DNA of 64,000 bases from Bidens hawaiensis (Eukaryota; Streptophyta; Magnoliopsida; Asterales; Asteraceae). Location: positions 3,782,001 through 3,846,000 of the forward strand of contig JAIQDT010000001.1 of assembly GCA_021521415.1 (NCBI GenBank), given 5' to 3'. Positions 47,481 through 59,344 of the stretch are shown piece by piece. The notes under the pieces are model-generated. The model searched no databases and was not told where the DNA came from. It saw only the letters and a program-made list of their open reading frames with translations. Made by a program: the position numbers and the translations under genes. Each line of letters begins with the position of its first letter. Positions within the stretch are counted from its first letter, which is position 1.

Positions 47481-50400
47481 TAAAACGAATTTCGTGAGAT
47501 TTTTGTTACAATCTTAAAACCTTATTTATTAGGATTTTGAGTTCACGAAATAGTTTAAAATAAAAATATTTTAGAGACTGTAATCTTATATATATAATTT
47601 TTTGGGAAATTATGTGCATAGTATAACTTGCTGTGTTTGTATTTTTAGATATCATGGTGCAATCTTAACCAATATCGTGTTACAAAACGTAATGTTTGAT
47701 TCAACCGTTTGGTCTTAGAAACGATTTTTGTAATCGTTTGTATTCTAACTATAGTGTTATAAACGATCTTGAAAAACCATTGGGATTTTATTGGTTTTTG
47801 TTTTAACGATTTTCGCAATCGTTGATGTCTAAGAATTGTGTTAGAAATGGTTTTTAGTAAATCATTTGTTTCTTGTAAACGTTAATAATCTAACGTGTGC
47901 GTTAGATTGGGTTTATTGGTTTGTGTAGACGTTTCATTTCCTAACATGTGTGTTAGAAATGATTACTTATATAAAATAATATTTTTTAAAAGTTTCTCTA
48001 GACACCTCGTTTCTACATGTTTAAATATCTAACATGCGTGTAAAATACGATTTATTATATATATTAATATATGTGGTTAAAACGTTTTATGTAAACGTCA
48101 ATTTCTAACGGTCATGTTAGAAAATAATGTGGTGAGACATCCATGTGTAATTTGGCGAGATAATGCACAAAAGCTTTCACGGGTGTCTGTTTGTATTCCT
48201 CCACTTAAGTTACCAATAATTCAAATATTAACTCGGTGTTAATGAATCGACGTTTGGGCTATACATTAGAAGAACCAAAAATTTTAAAATGTTTTGTCTC
48301 AACGTGTAATGTTTCATGCATCTAACGTGCGCGTTAGAATCGTTTAAGTTCTAACATGTTTGTTAGAATATTTTTTTTATAAACGATACGGACCGGAAAT
48401 GTTTTATGTAAACATTTAATTATATAGCGTATGAGTTAAAACAATTAGAATTGATTTCTTTTATAGATTGTATCATTGGAAAATGTCACATGTAAACGTT
48501 TAGTTTTATAAAGTGCACGACATAACACGTTTTTGCTAGAAACCGTTTTAGTACATGGGTATTAAATCTAAAACGTATAAAACCATTTGATATTTTAGAT
48601 TTTGATTTTCTAAACCCTTATTGATATTATTAATATAATATATTGCAAAACTAAAGAAATGTTTTAGAACGGGTTTTAAACAAAGTTTTGGATATTTTAG
48701 ATAATTCAAAATGGTTCGCTACTCATGCTAAAAGTAGTACATGTTAATCTAAGATAACGTTCTCAAGGATACTTTATAGTGAAAAACAACTTCGTGTTAT
48801 GTGAAAAAAATTGATTGTTCAAGTTCCGTTACTTAAATGTAGTAATTGTAACGACTTGAGGTTGTTTTAAACATATTTGTTCAAGAGTATAGTTTCAATA
48901 TTAGAATGAGGATATGTGTGCATGGAGTTCTATTTGAGGGAGTACCTCAATACATAACATAAAATGATATCATTGAGATGATTTCGATTGGATGATGAAA
49001 GTGTTGAAATTAATAACACTATTTGATTTCTAAATGTCGTATGTGTATCCATTGATCGAATTTTTATTAAAAGGTGTTTTACAATTTATGTTGTAGTTTC
49101 GGTTGTGTTATTATTTTGTGTTCACCTGCGGATAACACATGCAGTTTTACAACCAAATACAAGAATATTTATCGTGACGAACCAATTTTTTTATATAGAT
49201 TTTTTTAACGAAAAATTTATATTAAAAAAAGGATAATTTTAAAGTGATAGTCAAAAAGAATTTTTGCATAAGAAACAACTTATGAGTTGTTGCGTTGACT
49301 AAAGTCTAACACGACACATCAAATGTATAACCACATCATGAGAGGGTCAGGAAATAACGTGGTGAGTGTATTAAGATGAAATACACAAGATTATTATATT
49401 TAAATCCTTGAAATTTACTAAGTGTGAATTATAACATATGATCATATGTTAATGAGAAATTAAACTTCTTGAAAACTCGCTAAGTATGAATTAGAACATA
49501 TGAACTATTTCTTTGAAATTCTCTAAGTGTGAATTATAACATACAAACTAATATATGTTTATAAGAAATTAAACTTCTTAGAAGTTCAATAAGTATGAAT
49601 TAGAGAATATGAATTAATATATGTTAATTAAATATTTAAATCCTTGAAAGTTCATGAAAGATTATATCTTTGAAATTCACCAGCTTTATTATGTTATTAT
49701 TGTAATTTAAGTAAATTTTAAAAGATTTATTATAATATGCTTACAATATCGATGAATATATAGATGATTCTGTTCCCATCCATTTTGTTTGAACTATGTG
49801 AAAGTTTGTTTTTCATTTTAAGAGAGTATCTCAATAAATAGTTTCAAGAGACAACAATGAAATGTATAAATCACGTTATGCAAATGTGAATTCCAAGAGT
49901 TTGAGTGTCAATCAAGTTGACTTTATCTCAACATAATAGTGACTGTAGATGTGTAGCATTCGTGTTGTTGGTAATAAATGTATTCATCAAAATGATTTGA
50001 ATTAAGACTTATGTTCAAAGTACATATAAGCCTCGAAGATCAAAGGCAAAGGAGTTATGTTCCTTAAATGAATGAAAAATTCATGCATGTTCTTTATACA
50101 ATAACTTGTGAGACTATGATAAGTCTCATAATTTTGTCTAAAACTAAGGGTTGAGTGTTTCAAAGTCATATTGTGATAGCTGTGAAGAATCAGAATGATG
50201 CATCTTCTGTTCACATGCTAAAGTATTGTAGTCTAAAGCATGCTAGACTAGTACTTGTTAATTATGGTGCTTTCCTAAGACTAATTAACGCGAAACATTC
50301 AAAACACACACAACACAAGAATTAATCTGTGTTTAAACAAATTTAAAGAGGGTTTTCATTCAATCTAAGGAAATGATATAACTTATGAGGATCGTAGGAA

Positions 50401-51458
50401 GACCTCAACTTTCTAGGTATGTCCTAGATGGTGATTTGTGATCCTTCAATCTGTTTTAATAACAACCTTGTGAAAAATTTAGCTTAAAATCTAGAAAGTG
50501 GTGAAAGCTTACACCAGGGCATGTGTTGCTCTATGAGTAAGCATCGACGAACTCATTGATACAAGACGTGGTCTTGTTCAAATCAAGAATGTCGATTTAT
50601 GGTCATATGTAAAGTTAAGCAAACTATGTCAAAATGCAAGAAATGTGGGGGGAGCCATTTAAACAACCCTATTGGGATATATAGAAATGGTAATTGAGAT
50701 GATTTCTCATACTTGTGTAGAAAGGAAGAACCTTTCTTTACCCCATCCAAAAGTTGGATGATCTTATCCAATAACACTTTATTGTGGAGGTGTCTTGCAT
50801 TTGAACTTGGAAAGTTTAGATTGAAAACACACGACTAAGTGGAAGACAAAAAGGTCGTAGTGCATAATGGAGATGTGTTTGCCTTAGTGATAATTGTATC
50901 TTACAAGAAAAATATTATAGCCAGATTCAGATGGTCACTGAGGTTATACTCATAGGAAAAATTAACTTATAAGTTAAGAACACATCATAACAACTGATCT
51001 CAACTAGGCAAGTTATATGTAGTGACTAGACAAAGTCAAAGATAATGTTATGGATCCAACAACCTAAGGGTTTAGTAGAGATTAAGTTGTGGAATGAGAC
51101 TAAAGCCCATCAAAAAGGGTATATAAAGGAAAACCTAACTTAGTTGACTGGAGATCCCAAGATCTAAGTTCAATAGGACAACCTAATTATATATCTAAGG
51201 TTGGTCACTGTGGGGGGCATAGATTATGTATAAGCTGACACATAAGCTAATATCTATATCCTCCTAAATTAAAAAAGGAGTCTATCTACTGCCTAGTCCA
51301 TTCCTATAACAATAGTGACATGTTGTGAGGCTAAGCATAATATATGGTTAATGATTTGTGTAAATTATTATAACCTTAATGCTTTTAATGATTTGTGGAT
51401 AATCACCTATGTGAAAGAGAAGTGGGGTCGCTTCGAATGAAATTGTAGGGTGCGCAAT
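47481..51458 (+). other. Interior of the pol-less derivative, no gene
   Basis: AT-rich, about 4 kb, with no supported frame. Between 47890 and 48370 six copies of a palindromic word (CTAACGTGTGCGTTAG and variants) occur with AAACGTTT-type words. At 49370-49680 a roughly 80-base theme recurs (CTTGAAATT...AAGTGTGAATTATAACATATGA). The last part is Copia-like 3' untranslated sequence. Confidence 0.5.
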
Positions 51459-52037
51459 TGTAAGGCCCTGGTCCCGGTGCCCTACATTTGCATCGGATTT
51501 ATTCATAAATACAGTTCTACAAATCAAAGTTAATTAAAACCTTTCGTGGAAACGTTAACTTCAGTCATTCAATACAAAATATCCAAATCTTGTCTTTAAA
51601 CATAACATAAAACATCGCATTTAAAACATCATGACCATTTTAATTCTTCAAATGTCAGCCGCTTCGGATCATGCCATGTGTCTCCCACAAGCCAGCTGCT
51701 TCAATCTATTTACCTGAGTGAATACTAAAAGTCAGCTACGCTGAGTGAGTTCTAGTTAATCAGGCAACATACAATACATTCTCATACATTCATATATACG
51801 TATCCAAAGATACATATTCATACTTAGCCAGCTTATACTTCATACATACATCCATGCAACTCATTACTTAACATTTGTCAATTTTATAAAATATCCATAG
51901 GAGGAACGTTACATCATATCCATTAAAAGAACATTTACTATTGTCCATATAAGGAACTTAGAACTAAAGAGTACTGTGTATTATCCATAAAAGTAACACT
52001 ACATATTATCCATAGAAGGAACAATGGGTATTATCCA

Positions 52038-53986
52038 TATCACACCCCAACCTACGGCAGAAATGCCGGGGCGCGAACTGATTGTCACAGCTCTCAAGGT
52101 ACTATCATGCAATATTTAAATGAAAATATCTATTAATTGAATTCAATTATCAAATAAATCAAAATACAAACAAGTACATAATTTATACAACAATACAAAT
52201 TTTATACTTCTTGATTAAAATATTCTTCTAACTAAAGTCTTCACTAAGTCTTCACCAACCTGCATATGCGTATAAAATAGAATTTTGTCAACAACACATG
52301 TTGAGTGAGCAACACACCAGTTTAAGTGTACATATAGTATAGTATAAAAATACGTAGCTGCAACAAGTCATATGAGAATAACAAATTAACCAAATGAGCA
52401 AGTATAACTGAGATGTTGAGAAGCACAAAGGCTAACGACTGGCGTATGATCATACTAGACTGAGATTATGTTGGACCTCTCCAAATGCGGAAGCATACAA
52501 AGCAAATAAGCACATAAACAAGTAAGGTATAAGTTGTTAACACATAAGACAAAGTTGTAGTTTTGAGTATAAGTATATATGAGAAAGTATATTTACGCGT
52601 ATGTCCCTAAAACGTGGAAAATAAGTAAAATAGGGGAATGTGGTACTCACCTCAGAGACGAACAAAGGTGATTAAGATAAATAGGATTCGGGAAAGTCAC
52701 ACACGAACGTTAAAGCCTAAAGAGAAACGAGAGCAAACGGATACGCTAAGTAAAGAATGTATTATGATCACTAATTAAACAATATTATAATATTATATTT
52801 ATATAAGAATTTATTATTTAAAATAATTATTTTGATTTATGAAAACATAACTTAATAAAATACTATTTGTAGTTTTATAAATAAAATTACTTGATTTATA
52901 TATTTATTAAAACATTATTTTTTTAAGTGATAATATATATATATATACATATATATACCTTTATGTATAAACACGAACGAAAAGAGGGTTAAACGGGTAT
53001 TAGAAAGTTGGTTTTTTTATTAAAATAATCTAAATTATTTATTAGTATAAATAATATGATTTTAAATTATTTAAAAAGAATAATAATAAGAATTTTTCCA
53101 AAAATATCGGGTGCAGGGGATCGAACCCGCGACCTCTGCACCAAGAACCAAGTGTTTAACCAGCTGGGCTAATCCAACAGACGCGTTAGGATTTGGTTCC
53201 ATTAATAATATACATGAACATAAATAACCAGTTGAATATTCAAACCCTAGAAAACCAATTTGATCAAATCAGTTATATTTGATCAAATTAACCATAGGGT
53301 TAATAAAGATAATCATCTCTCGATCAAAACCCTATAAAAAATTACCTCTTAGACGTTGAATTAAGGGGTTAAATTCCCGATTAAGCGCCGTCAAAACGTG
53401 GCTCAAGAACACCTATCCACATGTCGAATTAATCCAACTGATTACATGGGTTAGATAGGCACTTGTCTGAGGGTACTAATTGTGAGTTTAATTGAATTAT
53501 GACGCTCGTTAACATGCATAAATAGGACGAGGTGATGTCGGCTGTACAAATTAAGAAAAACGGATCACAATTGATCAAGTTAACATAACTAAATCGTCGG
53601 TTAGGCCGATTAAGGAAAGAATAATATAGACTTTGATTCAGTTTCCTTGTTGGTGGCGAGAATTGAGGTCCAAGATAACTGATTTTTGGATTCGGGTACA
53701 AGAAACGAATATGGGTCGGGTTTGGTAAACGGATATCCAAGTTATAATATGGATTATAACAATATTTACATCTAGAACCCTGATGTTTGAGGTTGGATAC
53801 AAAAGAGATTAAAACTTTATATTTTGGGTTAAATTTGTAATAAAGTGAAAGTTATAAATATTTAGTTTAAATAATAATATTTTAATAATATATTACACAC
53901 AATAAACGCGATAAAAACTTCCCGAACATCGAAATGAGTCGGGTATTTTAATAAAAGTATTTATTCAGAAAACCCTAGTTGTTACA
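52038..53986 (-). repeat. 3' LTR of element E, 1949 bp
   Basis: It ends CCTAGTTGTTACA. It carries the tRNA-like segment (53111-53184) and an about 70-base stretch near 52680-52745 that the right LTR lacks. Confidence 0.9.
53111..53184 (-). other. tRNA-like A box and B box inside the LTR of E (left copy)
   Basis: On the minus strand TTAGCCCAGCTGG (53160-53172) fits a tRNA A box and GGTTCGATCC (53118-53127) an exact B box, about 33 bases apart. CCTGCACC follows. Anticodon-stem pairing is poor, so I do not call a tRNA gene. The segment may be a fossil SINE head or a Pol III-type signal. Confidence 0.55.
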
Positions 53987-54000
53987 GTCTCCCCTACTTT
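53987..54000 (-). other. Polypurine tract of element E
   Basis: GTCTCCCCTACTTT next to the LTR edge is AAAGTAGGGGAGAC on the minus strand. Confidence 0.75.
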
Positions 54001-54799
54001 AGAGAATTTCATCCCGAAATTATAGGAGATTATAACAAAAGCAATAAAGTTTGAGGAAAATAAAATTTTAAAATAAAACTTAAAAATTTATCATAGCACA
54101 GAACCTTGAATAGTTAAAACAACGCTTCAAATGCAAATCCGATAAGAGCACTTATATATAGGATGTACCAGCGGCGTATCCACCGTGTCCTTATCATTTC
54201 TACATTTGTACCGTTATTTCAACTACTTTTAATTCTCTAATATGACACACAACTTTACGCTTTGATTTTCATGCGAGGACTTCGATAATTATGTTCCGGA
54301 CCATAATTGTTGTTATCGTCGGATGGTCCACATGATTCGTCTCATCGTGTGGGTTTACAAAACATTTAAGTAAAACATGATTTTGAGGAAACAAAAGTTT
54401 TCAAGAAGTCTTAATATAGAACACTAGAAATTCATCAATGTATAATTCAAAAGTTTAGTTAATTTTAATAAAGCAAAGAAATTTTAAGACGACTTTTAAA
54501 CGTAAAGATATAAGTATTTAAAGTTCAAGAATGGGTAGCTTATAAATAGTGAAGGTAAAGAAATAAGATAGAAGTAGGCTTAAATAAATAATCTATTTAA
54601 TCAAAAAGAAACTTTATTCATAAGATAGGTTATAAAAGATATATTGTTCAAATGGCCATAAGAGGCGTTACAATAATTATGAAAAGGACAAAATAAGATA
54701 AGATAGATAAAGGGAACGGCAAAGGTCTACAATATCGTTGAGTAACTTGATTGACGTGTCTCGGGGCACTATGAGAAGTTGCAGGAGTAGGAGCACTTG
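54001..54799. other. 3' interior of element E
   Basis: Non-coding, AT-rich; no gene seen. Confidence 0.5.
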
Positions 54800-55475
54800 A
54801 GATAGATGCTTCGGCATTGCTTGGAAACTGGAGCTTGAATGGTTTGCAAGAGAGTTTTGGTGAAAATATGTCCGGTGAACTTGAGCTTGCGGTTGTGGGG
54901 TTTGTTAAACTTGAGTCAAGTAGCATTGTGTAGTCATAGATTGGACTTGATGAGTTTGGGTAATTTGAGGGTACACATTACAGAGGTGATTTGGGTTTCC
55001 ACAATGGTAGCAAACACAGGTATTAGGAACACTGGGTTGAACAAGAGGGGTAGGTTGTTGAGGGACAGCTTGTCAGTAGGCAGGACACGGCAAGTGTTAG
55101 CAAGATGGCCATAACAGTTACATTGGATGCAGCGACGACATAGGGATTAAAAGATTGATGACGGTTACAAATGGAGCATAACAGAAAAGGACCGAGACAA
55201 GGTTTCTTGTTTGAGGAGAATTGTGGGTGGGTAGGATTTGTTACAGCAGGGTTCTTACGTTTCTTGTTATGAGGATAAGTGGAGATAGATGGTTCGTAGT
55301 CACCAGCAGAGGAATTAGTGGGAAAAGTTGGATCGGTTGCATGGAGGTTCCAAATTTGGGTTACTATTCTGGGGATCACAGCAGTTAACTCTTTGGCGAT
55401 ACAGGCAGCCATACGGTGGTCATGAGAATCAGACGATTAATGTCGAGGATAGCGTTGGTATCTTGAATGAGACAT
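54800..55475 (-). pseudogene. gag: Reduced gag of element E
   Basis: The ATG at 55475 (MSHSRYQRYPRH) meets a TAA at codon 13. The frame resumes with MAACIAKELTAVIPRIVTQI, typical of the N-terminus of Gypsy gag. A basic linker (NKKRKN) comes soon after, so the capsid core is missing. The zinc-binding part is scattered over frames: CSICNRHQSFNPYV, then in another frame CIQCNCYGHLANTC (CX2CX4HX4C), then CYHCGNPNHLCNVY with the last Cys changed. No protease or pol follows. Probably an RNA-binding remnant without function. Confidence 0.6.
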
Positions 55476-56474
55476 TATATATGGACCAAAGATGTGGATT
55501 TATAAGATGAAGGTTAAATTGAGGAAGTCAATAGATTAATAAAATGGTTAAGTATATAGATAACTTATGATAACGTTGCCTTGAGAAGTAAAAAGATTTG
55601 TGTCACAAGGATTAAATGTGAAAGATTATAAGATGAGGGGGGTACATTGCGTAAATAGTTGTTAAATGATGTAGTCAATAAGTTTAATGTGTGGTGACTA
55701 CATGAGAAGTTAAGTCATTTTTAAAAATTTTGATTATTAAGTTTACAATAAACTAACGAAATATAAATTGTGGATGTTGGCCTCCCATGAGCTTTCCATG
55801 GCAATTTTAACGGCCCAACGAACTATATAAAAACTGAGTTGGACAGCCCATGAGCGTTACATGGCAATTTGATTGTCCCAACTAATTAACGAATTAACAA
55901 TGCGATGAAGTTTGTCGGCCCAATGAGCGTTACACGGCGTTATAACCGACCAAACTAAAAAACGAACTATCGAAATAAATGTGGGTAGTCGGAATATCTT
56001 GTGAATCACCACGTTGATTACTCCAACAAAAATACGAAATCAAGTTAAGAAATGAATAGTAGGAGTGCCCATGGGTTCCATGGATTTTTCACCCAACTAA
56101 CCATTTAAATAGCGGAACACAATAATCGGGAAAACCGAGTTTAGCCACGAATCATCGTGAATTCGGTTAAAATTAACCTAAGGTATCGGTCATATGGCAT
56201 TTATGGGTCTCGCTCGGGTCCATAGGGTTGATTACTGTGGTCAGGTTATCACCCAGGTAAGGAATAGCGTCTTACCATTGGTTCTTGGAACCGTTTTGCC
56301 AGTGCCCAACTCACAGTTTCTCTTCCCCTTTCATTTATCATAGGGACATGCTACATAACCTAGCCTTAAGGTTTAAGAGTGAAAGGAACAGGTGGGAATT
56401 CTTAAGGAATTTTCCAAAAATTAAAGCAATCTAATTTTTGAAAAGTTTTCTTTGAATGTTGAGGCATAGCCTCG

Positions 56475-56520
<46 letters not shown>

Positions 56521-56682
56521 ATAAAAATACAACAGATAATAAATAATTAACTAAGAAAGTTGTAAACAATTTAAAATTGAACACATAAAGGTAAACAGAT
56601 AGGCACGTATAGGGTTCCTAAACATGTGTCTAAGGAAATTTCTAATGACCTATCTTAAACCTTCGGCTCTATATTACCAATC
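55476..56682 (-). other. 5' leader of element E
   Basis: Non-coding. Three or four diverged copies of a CCCATGAGCGTTACATGGCA unit lie at 55790-55940. A (GT)21 microsatellite lies at 56478-56519. A degenerate primer site GCTCTATATTACCA is at 56666-56679, just before the LTR. Confidence 0.6.
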
Positions 56683-58629
56683 TGTCACACCCCAACCTAC
56701 GGCGGAAATGTCGGGTACTATCATGGTACTATCATGCAATATTTAAATGACAGCTCTCAAGGTACTATCATGGGCGCGAACTGATTGTCACAGCTCTCAA
56801 TGTACTATCATGCAATATTTAAATGAAAATATCTATTAATTGAATTAAATTATCAAATAAATCAAAATACAAACAAGTACATAATTTATACAACAATACA
56901 AATTTTATACTTCTTGATTAAAATATTCTTCTAACTAAAGTCTTCACTAAGTCTTCACCAACCTGCATATGCGTATAAAATATAATTTTGTCAACAACAC
57001 ATGTAGAGTGAGCAACACACCAGTTTAAGTGTACATATAGTATAGTATAAAAATACGTAGCTGCAACAAGTCATATGAGAATAACAAATTAACCAAATGA
57101 AAAAGTATAACTGAGATGTCGAGAAGCACAAAGGCTAACGACTGGCGTATGATCATACTAGACTGAGATTATGTTGGACCTCTCCGAATGCAGAAGCATA
57201 CAAAGCAAATAAGCACATAAACAAGTAAGGTATAAATTGTTAACACATAAGACACAGTTGTATTTTTTAGTATAAGTATATATGATAAAGTATATTTATG
57301 CGTATGTCCCCAAAACGTGGAAAACAAGTAAAATAGGGGAATGTGGTACTCACCTCAGAGACGAACAAAGGTGATTAAGACGAACAAAGTAAAGAATTTA
57401 TTATGATCACTAATTAAACAATATTATAATATTATATTTATATAAGAATTTATTATTTAAAATAATTATTTTGATTTATGAAAACATAACTTAATAAAAT
57501 ACTATTTGTAATTTTATAAATAAAATTACTTGATTTATATATTTATTAAAACATTATTTTTTTAAGTGATAATATACTTTATATATATATATATACACAC
57601 CTTTATGTATAAACACGAACGAAAAGAGGGTTAAAAGGGTATTACAAATTTGGTTTTTTTATTAAAATAATCTTAATTAGTTATTAGTATAAATAATATG
57701 ATTTTAAATTATTTAAAAAGAATAATAATAAGAATCTTTCCAAAAATATCGGGTGCAGGGGATCGAACCATCGACCTCTGCACCAAGAACCAAGTGTTTA
57801 ACCAGCTGGGCTAATCCAACAGACGCGTTAGGATTTGGTTTCCATTAATAATATACATGAATAGAAATAACCAGTTGAATATTCAAACCCTAGAAAATCA
57901 ATTTGATCAAATCAGTTATATTTGATCAAATTAACCATAGGGTTAATAAAGATAATCATCTCGCGATCAAAACCCTATAAACAATTACCTCTTAGACGTT
58001 GAATTGAGGGGTTAAATTCCCGATTAAGCGCCGGCAGAACGTGGCTCAAGAACACCTATCTACATGTCGAATTAATCCAATTGATTACATGGGTTAGATA
58101 GGCGCTTGTCTAAGGGTACTAATTATGAGTTTAATTGAATTATGACGCTCGTTAACATGCATAAATAGGACGAGGTGATGTCGGCTGTACAAATTAAGAA
58201 AAAAGGATCACAATTGATCAAGTTAACATAACTAAATCGTCGGTTAGGCCGATTAAGGAAAGAATAATATAGACTTTGATTAGGTTTCCTTGTTGGTGGC
58301 GAGAATTGAGGTCCAAGATAAATGATTTTTGGATTCGGGTACAAGAAACGAATATGGGTCGGGTTTGGTAAACGGATATCCAAGTTATAATATGGATTAT
58401 AACAATATTTACATCTAGAACCCTGATGTTTGAGGTTGGGTACAAAAGAGATTAAAACTTTATATTTTGGGTTAAATTTGTAATAAAGTGAAAGTTATAA
58501 ATATTTAGTTTAAACAATAATATTTTAATAATATATTACACACAATAAACGCGATAAAAACTTCCTGAACATCGAAATGAGTAGGGTATTTTAATAAAAG
58601 TATTTATTCGGAAAACCCGAGTTGTTACA
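56683..58629 (-). repeat. 5' LTR of element E, 1947 bp
   Basis: It is nearly identical to the left LTR except for a 57-base scrambled insertion near 56716-56772 and an about 70-base deletion near 57380. It carries the second tRNA-like copy (B box complement at 57760-57769, A box complement near 57802-57814). Confidence 0.9.
57753..57826 (-). other. tRNA-like A box and B box inside the LTR of E (right copy)
   Basis: Same as the left copy. Both boxes are intact, although the base before the B box has changed (CGATGGTTCGATCC). Confidence 0.5.
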
Positions 58630-58779
58630 ATCCATAGGAGGAGCCCTATATATTATCCATAGAAGGAACGACGTGTATTATCCATAGAAGGAACAATATT
58701 TATTATCAATACAAGGAACCCCATATATTATCCATAGAAGGAACAACATTTATTATCCATAGAAGGAACATATACTTAA

Positions 58780-59344
58780 TCTAACTATACTAATAAAAGA
58801 AAATAATGAGGATGATGTGGTAATCTCACATTCATTCTAAGCCTAATCTCTCTTCTCATTCATCCTACCTATTCATGGGTTATGGAGCAAACCATATTGA
58901 CAAATGGGTTATAATTTTCTTTCTAATTCTCTAATCTATCATTTCATTCATCCTAACTATCCATTGGTCATGGGCCAAAATAATTTTGGCAAATGGGTTA
59001 TAATTTCATTTCCAATTCTCTAATATCTCATATTATTTATCCTACATATCCATGGGTCATGGGACAAAACAGTTTTGTGAAATGGGTTATAATTTCTCTT
59101 TTAATTCTCTAATCTCCCATCTCATTTATCATAGTTATCCACGGGTAATTAGTCAAAACACTTTTTGCAAATATTGTATATAAAAAAATCAAATTTGTAA
59201 ATTTGAGATTTTAGACTTCTTATTGTGTGTACTATATATTTTATCTTCTTTTTACCTATAATTTTGTTCATTTCTTTCAGATAATGAATCATTTTATTTT
59301 TATTATACGACAAATCCCGTGTAATACACGGGTTCAAAAGCTAG
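58780..59344 (+). mobile_element. Non-autonomous Helitron, 565 bp
   Basis: It begins TCTAACTATACTAATAAAA and ends GTTCAAAAGCTAG. The host bases are A before (58779) and T after (59345), the A/T target of Helitrons. A hairpin CCCGTG-TAATA-CACGGG at 59316-59332 stands eight bases before the terminal CTAG. No duplication flanks it. Inside are about 3.5 tandem copies of an 88-base unit with GGTCATGGG-CAAAA and AAATGGGTTATAATTTC (58860-59150). No Rep/helicase. Confidence 0.88.

Larger units (their letters stand above)
52038..58629 (-). mobile_element. Element E: gag-only Gypsy element, complete ends, duplication ATCCA
   Basis: Two LTRs (52038-53986, 56683-58629) enclose a 2.7-kb interior. ATCCA stands at 52033-52037 and at 58630-58634. 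The left LTR starts TATCACACCCC where the right has TGTCACACCCC, a G-to-A change. A polypurine tract next to the left LTR and a degenerate primer site next to the right LTR give minus orientation. The interior codes only a damaged gag; protease, RT and integrase are absent, so it depended on another element. Confidence 0.9.

Noticed and set aside
50002..50777. Short minus-strand frames in the interior of the pol-less derivative
   Set aside because: No domain and opposite to the element's orientation.
53111..53184. A real tRNA gene
   Set aside because: A and B boxes are good but the anticodon stem does not pair and both copies lie in LTRs.
53429..53740. Minus-strand frame repeated at 58123-58383, suggesting a gene pair
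   Set aside because: They are the same place in the two LTRs of element E; the duplication is the LTR itself.
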